A stretch of DNA of 64,000 nucleotides from Pollenia angustigena (Eukaryota; Arthropoda; Insecta; Diptera; Polleniidae). The translations under genes were made by a program, and so were the position numbers. Numbering within the stretch: position 1 is the first letter of the stretch; each line of letters begins with the position of its first letter. Shown in pieces: positions 54,510-64,000 of the stretch. Where the stretch lies: the NCBI GenBank assembly GCA_930367215.1, contig OV884059.1, forward strand, positions 158,346,511 to 158,410,510, given 5' to 3'. A model generated the notes under the pieces. That model was not told the origin of the DNA. It worked only from the letters and a program-made list of their open reading frames with translations, and ran no database searches.

Positions 54510-55673
54510 TTGCAATATTTATGTTTATATGAATCAAAATTCTATTCGATAATTTTTGACGAAAGCAGGGATTTGTCGGGGAAAAGCCAGATTTCCTTAT
54601 CTTTAAAATATTTCAACATACAACAAAAATTTGAAGAGGCTTCAAAGGATATGGATGACGTTGATGTGTCAAGTGATGCGAAGGCACTATCATCAATAGT
54701 TCTTAAAGCTTTGACAAATGTTGGTCTTAACCTAAAGAATTGTGTAGGAGTTGGAACAAATGGGTGTCCAATGCTGTCAGCAATGAAGTTATTAAAAAAG
54801 TCTAATTCCTAAAAGAAAGATGAATATAAGTGAACTCTAAAATCACTTATTCGCAGCTTAAAAATTTTGTAATTTTTTGATAAAAGTCGTGAACCCTTTG
54901 TGACGCACACCTTACAACGCATGCTACAGTTTTCAGTACTATATAACAAACCCAATTTTATTTATTTTAACAAAACAAATTATATATATAAACTAATTTT
55001 GTGATCATTAATTAATGTACGAATGAATACCAATCTTTTTTTTTTTAATGAAATTTATATTGTGATGAGTCTGCTGTAAGTGCTATTTTAAGCTCAAAAA
55101 GCACCTAAAATAATAATTAATTCGTGTATAATATTAAGAGATCAGGGGTGGGGTGGTATTTGGTAAAAGTTATTGTATTAATGATCGTCGAAATACATAT
55201 TTTTTAATATAAAAATTAAATTATACATCTAGTCTTATATTCCATTAAAAAAAATTAATTTGGAAAATTTTTGGTTTGTGGACTGGTTTTGAGATTAGCC
55301 CATATACCATTTATTTTAAAACCACAACTAGCTGATGAGCTGATTATGTTTGATAAACGAGATTAACACATTTTAACTTGAGCCTGAACTGTTGCATTGG
55401 CAACAAACATGGAAAATATCTGAAAATCCATCAGATAACGTTGTAGTTGCTTTAATTAACTGTGATGAAGATATCTACCCAAATCTAAGAAAAATATTTC
55501 AACTTTTCGTGTCAATGCTCGTCAGTAATGCTACGAGCGAGAGGTCATTTCCTACCCTTCGTCGAATAAAAACATGGCTCAGATTAACAATGACAGATGA
55601 AAGATTGTACTATCTCAATTTGCCTCACAAGGAAATCACAATTTACTTATTTAAAAAGACTTATTTATTTTAA
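54510..55673 (+). pseudogene. hAT transposase remnant (DUF4371/zinc finger MYM-type-1-like)
   Basis: Two plus-strand frames remain. 54510-54812 has IIFDESRDLSGKSQISLSL, the first catalytic-core region (DExxDxSxxxQLS) of this hAT branch, and later GVGTNGCPMLSA, a degraded G(Q)xxDGAxxMSG block. 55392-55673 has VSNATSERSFPTLRRIKTWL then RLTMTDERLYYLNL, the hAT C-terminal dimerisation domain. The intact protein would be several hundred residues longer. The middle part is missing or scrambled by deletion between 54812 and 55392, and several stops are present, so it is inactive. When intact it would have cut and joined the TIRs of 53903-57456. Confidence 0.85.
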
Positions 55674-55733
55674 TTTATATTGAACGGATCTTATATTTTA
55701 TTTACCCCTATTGTTTTGTTTTTATTATATACA

Positions 55734-55973
55734 GTCATGTCACAGAGTACAATTCCGTTCGGAAACGGAATTCATTCCGTATTTTGGTGCTTCAGAAAAT
55801 GACGAAAAAATGTTTCGGAATGAAACCATTTTTGTTTTCATAACCGGTATAGGAGTTGTCTGTATCTGAAAGGCCATAAAACTATCAAAATACACTTTCC
55901 ATCAACAAACAAATATGTTTTCTCCAATTCCGAAAGGAATCATTCTGAACGGAATTGTACTCTGTGACATGGC
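55734..55973. mobile_element. MITE, TIR CACAGAGTACAATTCCGTTC (copy 2)
   Basis: Second copy of the 12870-13086 family, opposite internal orientation. Ends are GTCATGTCACAGAGTACAAT and (complement) GCCATGTCACAGAGTACAAT. It is inserted in the hAT just after the transposase remnant. Confidence 0.85.
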
Positions 55974-56689
55974 CCATAATATACACATCAGAGAACCTCA
56001 AATCTCACTATTTTTGTGCATTTATTCATACGCTAAAATTTACAATAACTCTATACATGCAAAACAAAGTTCAACGTTGGTAATTTTTTTTTCCTTTCGT
56101 ACACATTTGATATTTTCATTTATTCGTTTTTTATTGAAAGTGCTTTATTTGCATTTTTGTTGCTCACGCAATATAACACAACTGAGTAAATTCAAAAGAG
56201 CACATTCTCTATTCTTTTGTTTACATTAACAACAACAACAATAAACAACGATGAGACGCTTTTTCAAAATTAACAACAATAAAAACAACAATAACAAAAA
56301 TACATTGTACCTACTACTACTACTACTGTACTTTTTGTTTCTATGGAAATTGTGTGTACCTACATAAGCATGTGTGTTTATTTTCATTTAAATTTTTTTT
56401 TTCTTGTACTACATAGTTAATGCTGCATAAATACATGAGTAATGACCCTGCAGGCAATTCAGTTAACTTTCAATTAATTTAAAGCTAACTATTTCTCAAG
56501 TAGTGGTGGTTGACAATTGGATTACTTTTATATGTAATTAACTAACTTTTTTAACATTGCGATGTCCTAGGAAGTAGTCAATTGTCCGACTCTGCATTAC
56601 TTTCAGTTAACTTAAAAGTTAACTTTTTGTAGCTACCCAGAAAAAACTTTATAAAAATATATAGTTACACAAAGTCAATAAAGTAAATT

Positions 56690-56866
56690 TTTTTTTATTT
56701 TTTAAAATTTTTTTTTTTTATTTTTTTTAATTATTTTTTTTTTTATTTTTTCTTATTTTATTTTACTTTATTTTATTTTTTATTTTTTTTTCTGTCTCTG
56801 GTGGGATTCGATCCCGCAACCTCGGTGCTGATAGACTAGCTCGCTACCAGCTAGTCTACCGGGGCA
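56690..56866 (-). mobile_element. tRNA-derived SINE with A-rich tail (copy 2)
   Basis: On the minus strand it starts TGCCCCGGTAGACTAGCTGG, with A-box-like TAGCTGGTAGCGAGC and B-box-like GGGATCGAATCCC (56802-56815). It then runs GAGACAGAAAAAA into about 100 bases of A-rich tail (T-rich on plus). The head matches the copy at 1752-1824. Length is about 175 bp. Confidence 0.75.
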
Positions 56867-57508
56867 GTGTAGTTTTTGTATTAAAAAACTATGTTTTTTG
56901 ACTATAATGACTATAATGACATTTTGTTTGCCAATCGACATGGCTCTCTCTACTTAAAATATACAGTGTTTGTATACACTTTGGTTAATGTAAATTTTCC
57001 ATTGCTTAGTTGTTGGCTTTAAGTTAGTCTATACAAGCTAACTTAAAGTTGGCTTTTTTTGTAGTTAGCTACTCATTTGCCGGCAGGGGATTGTTTGATT
57101 TCTGGCTCTTTCGTTTGTATTTTTTGTTTCTTTACCAAACAATCATTTGCGCTCAGAACACTTAGAATCTTTATAAAAAAAAACGAAGGCAACGATTGTA
57201 TAGATAACAAAGCACGATGTGCGTTATTTGAATGACTGCAAACCAGCAGCGAATATTTGCGGTTGCGCGAGTTTGACTGTATGACCGTAAGCGTGTGTAT
57301 TTGTTGTCGTTAATTAAATGCGATTTTTTTTCAATTGCAAAAAGCTATTCTCTGATACACATATTGTTTTTAATAAACTTTTAAAAACAAATTTTTTTAC
57401 TTTTTTGTTTTATACAAAATTTCCCCCCCGTAAAGCTCGAGCTGGATCCGCGCCTGTGTATGACCGACCTCAATTAATTTTTTGTCCTTAAAATTTTCTC
57501 GAGATATA

Positions 57509-58925
57509 CAGTCTGGGATAAAATTGTTCACAAAATTAGTGTTATTGGCAAAATAGGCTATAAATTTTAGTTTTATTTATAATTATTTAATTTTTTTTTA
57601 ACTATATGAAATGTAGAACATTTAATGAACTTAAAAATAAAAACTTTTCCAAAAAATATGTGTTCATAATATTTTACACGGTATTAGTATTAAGTTCTGA
57701 GTGTGAACAATTATGACCGCTGTTAGAGATTATTGTTGTATTTGGGTCCTAGCGTTTGGTGTGTTGTCCCTTTACTCTTTTAAGCTACCTTAATCCTTTT
57801 TAACATACTTAAACAAAAGTTTTAAGCATTAAGCTCCCAAAGCTTATATGCAGTGTTAGGCGGGTTCCTCTGAGCAAAAAAATTTGGCGTTTTGGAACGG
57901 ACCAAAGGTACTCAATTGGGTACAACTCTGGCGACTAATTTGGTAAATTTATTTTCGAATTTTTATTGTTCAAACTTACTTTTAGTTATTTCTGAACTAT
58001 GCTTAAGATCGTTGATCTGCATAATGATATCACCCTGTCGTGGTTCTAAGCCGAATATGGCTAATCTTGGAATCTATGGGTCTTCAATTATGGCTATGTA
58101 GTACTTGGCACACATTTTTCTTCTAAACTAGCAGAATGCTCGAGGCTGGTTCCCGCGAAAACAATCTCAAGTAATTTATGAGATCATCAAAATTTTAATA
58201 TTTGGAATTATTCCACTCTTTTACACTAACACTTTTACCACAGCCGTGTTTACAGCCGTCCGACTGGCTCCAATCTCATAATTTTTGTCCGATCTAAGCA
58301 TGTTACACGCATTGAATCTTTAAAACTGAATTTTGCTTACTCTTTTGCAAACTTCAGCCGTTTTCAGCCTTTTTTTTTGCTAAAAGGGGGGTTGTCGCTC
58401 TTAATTCTAGCTACTAATCTACTATAACTTAAGACCCTTCGTACGATTTTAGTGCTTACATCTAAATTGTACTCAATGCTCAGTATTTGCCGGACCTTAA
58501 TAGCTAATATTGACTACACCAGTAACAATAAGTCGCTTTGAGTCGCGAAAATCGTTTGGCGAAAATTTTTCACAATGCTCTGTTTTAAAAGTGCCGCATT
58601 TGACTTAAAATTTAAAAAAAAATTAATATTTAGCATTAATTTACTCACTTTAAAAGCAAATCCCACAGATAAAACTTAAAATTTTTTGGAATTGTTATGA
58701 AAGATTCACACAAGGTCAATATTGTTCACACATGTGGTTTGGATGCTAACTTAGTATAAATATAAAATCTAACGGTACTTTTGAAAATAAGTTTACATAG
58801 TTTTATTATAAAATGTAGAAGGCCATACAATAGTTTTAGAAAGTTTCCAAGTTGAAACTTAAATAGCTTTCATGATATACATACATACATTTTTATAATT
58901 TCGTGAACAGTTTTGTCCCTAACTG
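57509..58925 (-). mobile_element. Tc1-like element, 1417 bp (TSD TA)
   Basis: The ends CAGTCTGGGATAAAATTGTT and (complement) CAGTTAGGGACAAAACTGTT are flanked by TA (57507-57508 and 58926-58927). The interior carries a decayed minus-strand Tc1 transposase. Removing it joins CGAGATA to TACTTCTTAGGG and restores the third repeat unit of the foldback element. Confidence 0.9.
57890..58600 (-). pseudogene. Decayed Tc1-type transposase
   Basis: Minus-strand frames, with many stops and frameshifts, give pieces in the expected order. RLVARIKSDNPPF and KKKRLKTAEVCK (about 58420-58330) match the end of the DNA-binding domain and linker (RLxARxxxxKPxLTxxxKxxRxxFA). Further on, at about 58160, LFSREPASS corresponds to the WGCFS-(x)-G region of the catalytic core. 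IIEDP and later YHYADQ text fall where the second aspartate region is expected. The catalytic triad is not intact. It once moved the 57509-58925 element. Confidence 0.6.
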
Positions 58926-59399
58926 TACTTCTTAGGGGGGCTCCCATACAAATATTGCGTTTTATGAAATTATTAAATTAATTAAAATTTGTCGACTTTT
59001 GTAAATAAAATCAAAAGTTGCTAACAGATTTTAATCATTTATGGCTTGTTTTGCTTGCATCTTTTTTATATGTCTGCAAAAAATTAGAGGCCTAGCTGCG
59101 TTTTCAAATTTTTTATGAATTTTTAAAAAAACAAAAATTTGGAAATTTTAATAAAAAAATTATTTTTTTTTTTTAAAAATATATGTTTCTAAAACGACTG
59201 CGCATATAAGAAAAAAGGATTTTTAAGTTTTTTCAATAAGCTAAAGCGTTTTTGAGTTACGCGAATATATTTTTTGCAACCTCCTCCATTTTTAAAATAT
59301 TGGTATATCTCGAAAACAAGAGCTAAGCTAAAAAACGGTTAGCACCACTGGATTCAACGTACCCGAATTTGGTTAAACCGCCAGGTGCCCAGCTTGTCT

Positions 59400-60799
59400 C
59401 AAACAAAGTGTCAATTTCTTGCACAGTCGTTAATATTTAATTTAACTGTTTATTGTTTTCAATCCAAAATTTTATACTTTAATCAGGCTTATGCTATATT
59501 CGCACGGTTTCTTGAATTACGTTGTTCGCATCTTGAATTACGAATGCGAATTACGCTGTTCTCACGGCATTTTCTTAATTCAACAACTCTTCTTCTTACA
59601 TTTATGAAAATTGTTTTGCTTTAAAAATTAATACAAAAGCAATCCACAATTTAAAATGTATAATTTCTTTCAACAATTCCTATTTGGTTTCTTTATTTGT
59701 TGTTTTAAGTTTCACAAAACAACTTTTAAATTTTCGATAAAAATACGTGATGACAATGATTTGTTTGTAATTGGCATGGTAATTAAAAATGAATTACGAA
59801 CAAATGAGATAATTCGCTCTCAAAATTTTGTATGACGGATTATGTTATTTGGATTATAATTGGGCTGTGAGAGAGCGAATTAAGTTCCCTCAATTTTATG
59901 AAGAAAGGAATTTTACAACAAGAAATAAATTAAAAATTAAACTCACGGACAGGTCGATTTGACATGTTTCCATAGTAACCACACTATCTCCTCAGAGATC
60001 TTTTCCGTTTTTACCCTCACCGCCACTGCAGGAACTTATGGTGTTTTCTTTTTTGCAAAAAAGAAAAACTCATTTTAAAAGGTGCATGTATAAAATGTCT
60101 TGCCGAACATGTAATACTGTAATTTTTTATTTGACGAGAATAAAACACAAAAATGGATCGCCCTGTTTTTAGCAGCTGACAAAAAGTTTGTTTTTCAATA
60201 TTTAAAAAAAATATACATAAGCCCAAATTTGTTAATAAATTGATATCTAATAAATAAATAAATGAACAAAATGAATGACGAAATTCCAATTTCTTAAGTT
60301 TGTTTTTCATAAAATATGTAAACAAGAAAATACCTTTGTCAGATTGTCGATTTATTAACATCAAGTTTTTACGATTTTTTGATTTGACGTTATTTTACAA
60401 AAACAATTTTATAAAACCGAATCCATTTAAATTTTATGTTACTGACAGCCTACCATTAACAATGTAATGCTTTCTTTCGTTTTTACTATAAAATAATAGA
60501 AAAAATAACTATTAAAACTTAAAATTTTTACTGTCCTGATTAATGGCGATTTTTTCCCAACTTCGTCTGGTAACCCTATATATACAAACAGAAGCCATCT
60601 TTTTACAGGGCATTATCAACACTCTTGATTATTCGAGGCGTAAACTGCAATGCCTTATGACATTTAAGGGTGAATTTTTTTTAGAATAAAACACGCAACC
60701 CTTTTAGAGAGCAAAGCATTTTTAAGAAACGAGCACCAAATTGCATTTTTTAAATGAAATGTGACAATTTTTTGTAGAAAAGAAAGCACCATTAATAAC
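59400..60799. other. AT-rich DNA with a diverged MITE relic (about 59485-59890)
   Basis: TATGCTATATTCGCACGG (59490) and TTCGCTCTCAAAATTTTGTA (59814) match the MITE at 7498-7974, and GAATTACG words repeat in place of GTTTCG. AATTGGGCTGTGAGAGAGCG (59860) resembles the 19811 MITE end. No second end was found. The rest has no genes. Confidence 0.4.
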
Positions 60800-62166
60800 A
60801 AGTTAGAGTGCCATATTCGGCTGTGCCGAATGTGCATTAAAATTGGGTTCGGTTTAGACATATATTTTTTGACCGACAATCAGAAAGTTTTATGCTTTTT
60901 TTTAGCAATTTTAAATAGCTTGAGAAAATTATCATGATTCGTAACAGTTTAAGCCGAACCTAAATGATTTTCAGGAGGGGAATTTATATTGGAGCCATGG
61001 TAAGCTATGCACCAATGCAGCGGTGAAATTAGTTTTAGCGTTTGCTGTGCATTTCAAAAGGCTGCTTAAAATGGATCTAAGGTTTATTATAGATCGTATA
61101 TCACATAATTGCATAACATTTTTTCTGGCCACAATCTGCTATGGTTTTAGGCGTATTTAATTATTTGACCAGAGTGGGCTTTATATGAAGCCTAGAGTAA
61201 ATTATGGACAGATCTTCACGAAACTGTACAGTCTTGTTTCTAGTCCTATAAAACTCTGACGTACCAATTTTTATTATGATAGCATTGTCATTTACCGTTT
61301 TAGGTGTAATAAACTGCACTCAAAATATTATGTAGTTAAATTCAAACGAAAATTCATTTTAAACAAAATTTTTTATTTATTGAACAGTATATTCGTTAAA
61401 ATTGAATATGTAGTTTTTACTTTTAAAAAATATATTTCAACCGACAAAAATCAAACAAATTAACAAAAAAAAAAAAAAAAAAAAATACGGAAAAACATTA
61501 TTTTTTGGTAGTTTGTTTTTTTAATAACAAACATAAATGTTGAAAAATAAAATTATTCCTAAAATAACTATATTTTTTTTAAATTTTAACAGTACGGAAA
61601 ACGAATTTAATAACCCACAATCAGTTACTGTTATAATTTTATGAGTCTGTTGTCCGGGAGTAGGGCTTATATGGGGCCTAGGGTAAATTATGAACCGATC
61701 CTCACGAAAATTCACAGTGTTGTTTCTAGTCCTATAAAACTGTGACGAGCCAAAATTTGTTATGGTTTTAGGCGTACTAGACTGTTTTCCGGGAGTAGGG
61801 TTTATATGGGGCTTAGGGTAAATTATAGACCGATCTTTACGAAATTTTACAGCGTGATATCCAGTCGAATAAAACGAATTTTTGCAAAATCTTATATCAT
61901 TCCATGCATCGTCCAAGATTTATGTTAGTTTTTGTAACAAAATTGTCAATTTTTTTAAGTGGTGGTTCCACATTTTGAGTTTTTCGAAAGTGAGCGTGTT
62001 TTCAACAGACGAACAGACAGACGGACATGGCTAAATCGACTTAGAATTACTTAAGGACCCAGAATATATATACTTTGTGGGGTCTGAGATGAATAATAAA
62101 AAAGTGTCACATGGAATGACAAACTTAGTATACCCTCTTCACAACTAATTGTGTTGGAGGGTATAA
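60800..62166 (-). mobile_element. DINE-1/INE-1-like element, copy B
   Basis: Minus strand: starts ATACCCTCCAACACAATTAG at 62166, then GTTTGTCATTCCATGTGACA, ACCCCACAAAGTATATATAT and the CCATGTCCGTCTGTCTGTTC block. Minisatellite units follow around 61830, 61695 and 61200. The copy ends in the hairpin ATTCGGCACAGCCGAATATG near 60830-60811. A 60-240 bp AT-rich stretch (61320-61600) with a long A run may be a later insertion. The 131-codon minus-strand frame at 61916-61521 runs through the minisatellite and is not taken as a gene. Confidence 0.8.
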
Positions 62167-64000
62167 TAATAACAAATTTGGATTAAAAACAAAAACTGTT
62201 CAAGAAAACATCGGAAAAATTTTTAAATTCTTAAAATGGAAGGTAAAAAACTTTATAAGTGGCTGTCAAGTTAGGGTTATGCTTTTCGCGTGTATGTACT
62301 ATGTAGTAATATTCTTTATAATTTACTATCCAGTAAAAACTTCGCCTACAAAATATTACTTAAAATTATACTGAAAGAACCGATGAATTTTACAAGGCTG
62401 TCCCAAAACGAACGCATTCAAATATAAGTCATTATTTTTTTTTACCTACATACATCAAGAAAGAAGAAGTTATAGAAGTAGTTGTAGAAAAAAAACTAAT
62501 AAATAATTAGTGAAGGAAGCTGTTAATTTTTTAAAAAGTAAGCGTAGTTTTTACTGTAAATCGACTGGATTTATATCGACATTTGAGGCATTTCTATATT
62601 CGTCTTAAAAACCCAAGTGTCCATATACAGCTGTTTGAGAGAACAAAATGCCGGATGTTTGACTAGTTACTTAAAAAAAACATATCGAATAAAGTATCAA
62701 AATAATAAAATAAAGAAGGGATTACAAAAATGTATGTATAAAAATTATACATACATACATATATACTTTTAGAAATTTAAGTGGGTTTTTAATATTTTTT
62801 TTTTGCCTTTTAAGTTTAAACTGACATTTTGCAATATTTAATTTTCCTAATTTTGTTTAGCATTTTATATCTAGTTTTCTACAACTTAAATAGTTCAAAA
62901 AAACATTTTTTTTTCAAGGCATTTCTTTCTTTCAAGACAGGCGAAGTATTTTAGTCAGCTCTTAAAATTTTACTGTCACGAAACGAGAGAAAAAACTTTA
63001 AACACTTATTTAACAATTTTCATTTCCTAAATGTCGCCAGTGATTTTTTTTCTTAGTAAAATTTTAAAAGGGTTGTATTTATTTTGTGTGGTTGCTCGAA
63101 AGGATTTATGGGAATTTTTTGTCAGTTGAAGCAGTCAATCAAAAAAAAAAAAAATAAAAATTGTTTATTGTTTTCTTTCTCCACTTCTGTTTAACATTCG
63201 CATGGTTTGTTTGTTTCCTGATTGCTTTTTGGTTTTCTAGGTTTGCGTGTTGCACGTGTCAACAAGGTGGAAAGAAAAGTAACTGCCAGTATTTGAATTT
63301 TTTCGTTAGTTAACCGTTTTTTTATTTTTGTTATTTTCGTATTGATTTTTCAGTTTGGTGGAGAAGACATTACGTGTTTTTTTTAGCGGATTTACGGACA
63401 ATTTTGGTTTTGATTTTTGAAAATTAATTTTTAGGTCATGCTTAAACATGCATATTTGCTGTTAAATTATTGTTGTTTATATTGTTGTGGGGTTTGAAAT
63501 TGTGTTAATTTGAGGTGAAGTTATTTGGAGCCAGATCACATGCAAAAAAATAATTGTACTTTATTTCCACAAAACATGTCAAATGAAAAGGTAGGTAATT
63601 TAAAATGGGATTTTCTTAATCATAAAGAAAGTAAGTTGTTAACTTACTAGTCATAAACTTTAACCATACAATTAATTTCAAGCTGTATAAAATAGCTTGG
63701 AGAATACATATGTATGTACATATATTTTTGTAATAAATATGTATTTAATTACTTTATAGTTGCAGAAAAATATTAATCTTAATTTGAATACAATGCTACA
63801 CACTTTTTTTAAATTATAAAAATGTTCGTATATTTGAATTTTTGCAAAAAATTTCTCTAAAGTTTAGTCAATATTAGTCTGATTACAAATTACGCTTAAT
63901 TTCGCTTAAAAGTGGCATTAACATATTTATATACATATGGGGGATTCATGTCAAGTGGCCCAATTTTTAAATCGATGTCTTCCGATTTGGGTGAAATTAG
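62167..64000. other. AT-rich DNA, probably intron of the channel gene
   Basis: No coding frames, RNA genes or paired ends were recognised. CATACATACATA microsatellites lie at about 62750 and 63705. T-rich tracts are common. Confidence 0.4.

Larger units (their letters stand above)
53903..57456 (+). mobile_element. hAT element with ZMYM/DUF4371-type transposase (TSD TGTATGAC)
   Basis: The ends CAGGCGCGGATTCAG and (complement) CAGGCGCGGATCCAG are flanked by the exact 8-bp duplication TGTATGAC (53895-53902 and 57457-57464). Both ends also share a G-run followed by GAAAT. Inside are plus-strand remnants of a transposase, a MITE (55734-55973) and a SINE (56690-56866). Length is 3554 bp. Confidence 0.93.
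53450..59399. mobile_element. Long-inverted-repeat element split by a hAT and a Tc1
   Basis: Ends are inverted copies over about 150 bp: AGACTAGCCGGGCAC / (complement) AGACAAGCTGGGCAC, then AATTCGGGTACG, GTGCTAAC, TTAGCTCTTGTTTTCGAGAT and GGAGGAGGTTGCA. With the two insertions (53903-57456, 57509-58925) removed, about 1 kb remains. It contains a roughly 165-bp unit (ATCTCCA, CCTTAGGG, GCTCCCATACAAAAT) three times, at about 53635, 53803 and 58919. A fragment of the same family is at 26038-26140. Foldback-like; superfamily unknown. Confidence 0.8.

Noticed and set aside
55915..56229. 104-codon plus-strand frame
   Set aside because: It starts inside the MITE end and continues through low-complexity DNA of the hAT element; no domain.
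60017..60364. 115-codon minus-strand frame
   Set aside because: AT-rich, cysteine/phenylalanine-biased composition with no recognisable domain or splice signals.

Overview
The window is nuclear DNA of a higher fly (Diptera, Schizophora; probably a calyptrate such as a blowfly or muscid). It is strongly AT-rich, has short GT-AG introns, and carries a fly-like proteasome alpha-4 gene and an initiator tRNA-Met. It also holds many copies of a DINE-1/INE-1-like element whose conserved block resembles that of Drosophila. Species assignment is inference. No operons or bacterial signals are seen, and coding density is very low.

Host genes are few. A complete three-exon proteasome subunit alpha type-7 gene (Prosalpha4) lies at 16974-17863. 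A tRNA-iMet(CAT) lies at 27194-27265. The first coding exon of a two-pore-domain potassium channel lies at 52692-52892, and the rest of that gene would lie beyond an intron of more than 11 kb. A GA- and CAA-rich stretch at about 2.4-3.9 kb may be the 5' end of a minus-strand gene, but no coding exon is proven there.

Almost everything else is transposable elements, many of them nested. (a) At 4.6-9.1 kb a foldback arm pair encloses a Harbinger-type element, then an element with ACTGATTACTG-rich ends, which holds a solo LTR and a Tigger/pogo-like element containing three or more further MITEs. (b) At 9.1-14.3 kb there is a Helitron/Helentron-like complex with two families of minisatellite; a Harbinger element with a decayed Myb/SANT-like gene is inserted in it. 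(c) At 18.06-23.6 kb a long-inverted-repeat element carries a broken Jockey-like LINE, several MITEs and a 1.3-kb hAT. (d) At 24.5-25.5, 50.5-51.1 and 60.8-62.2 kb there are DINE-1-like copies. (e) At 28-31 kb a decayed hAT transposase C-terminus is interrupted by another hAT. (f) At 41.5-48.9 kb a foldback element contains a hAT, which contains a complete but non-coding LTR retrotransposon with 2392-bp LTRs. (g) At 53.45-59.4 kb a foldback element is split by a ZMYM/DUF4371-type hAT (itself hit by a MITE and a SINE) and by a Tc1-like element.

The most notable object is the LTR element at 42696-47933. Its near-identical LTRs make up over 90% of its length. They carry arrays of hairpin-forming repeats and flank only 454 bp of interior, with a Lys-tRNA-type primer binding site and a polypurine tract on the minus strand. 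Exact target-site duplications for about 20 elements were read directly by eye: 8 bp for hAT, TAA/TTA or CTG for Harbinger, TA for Tc1/pogo, 4 bp for the LTR elements and 14 bp for a LINE. These give precise borders. All alignments were done by eye, so percent identities are not given.
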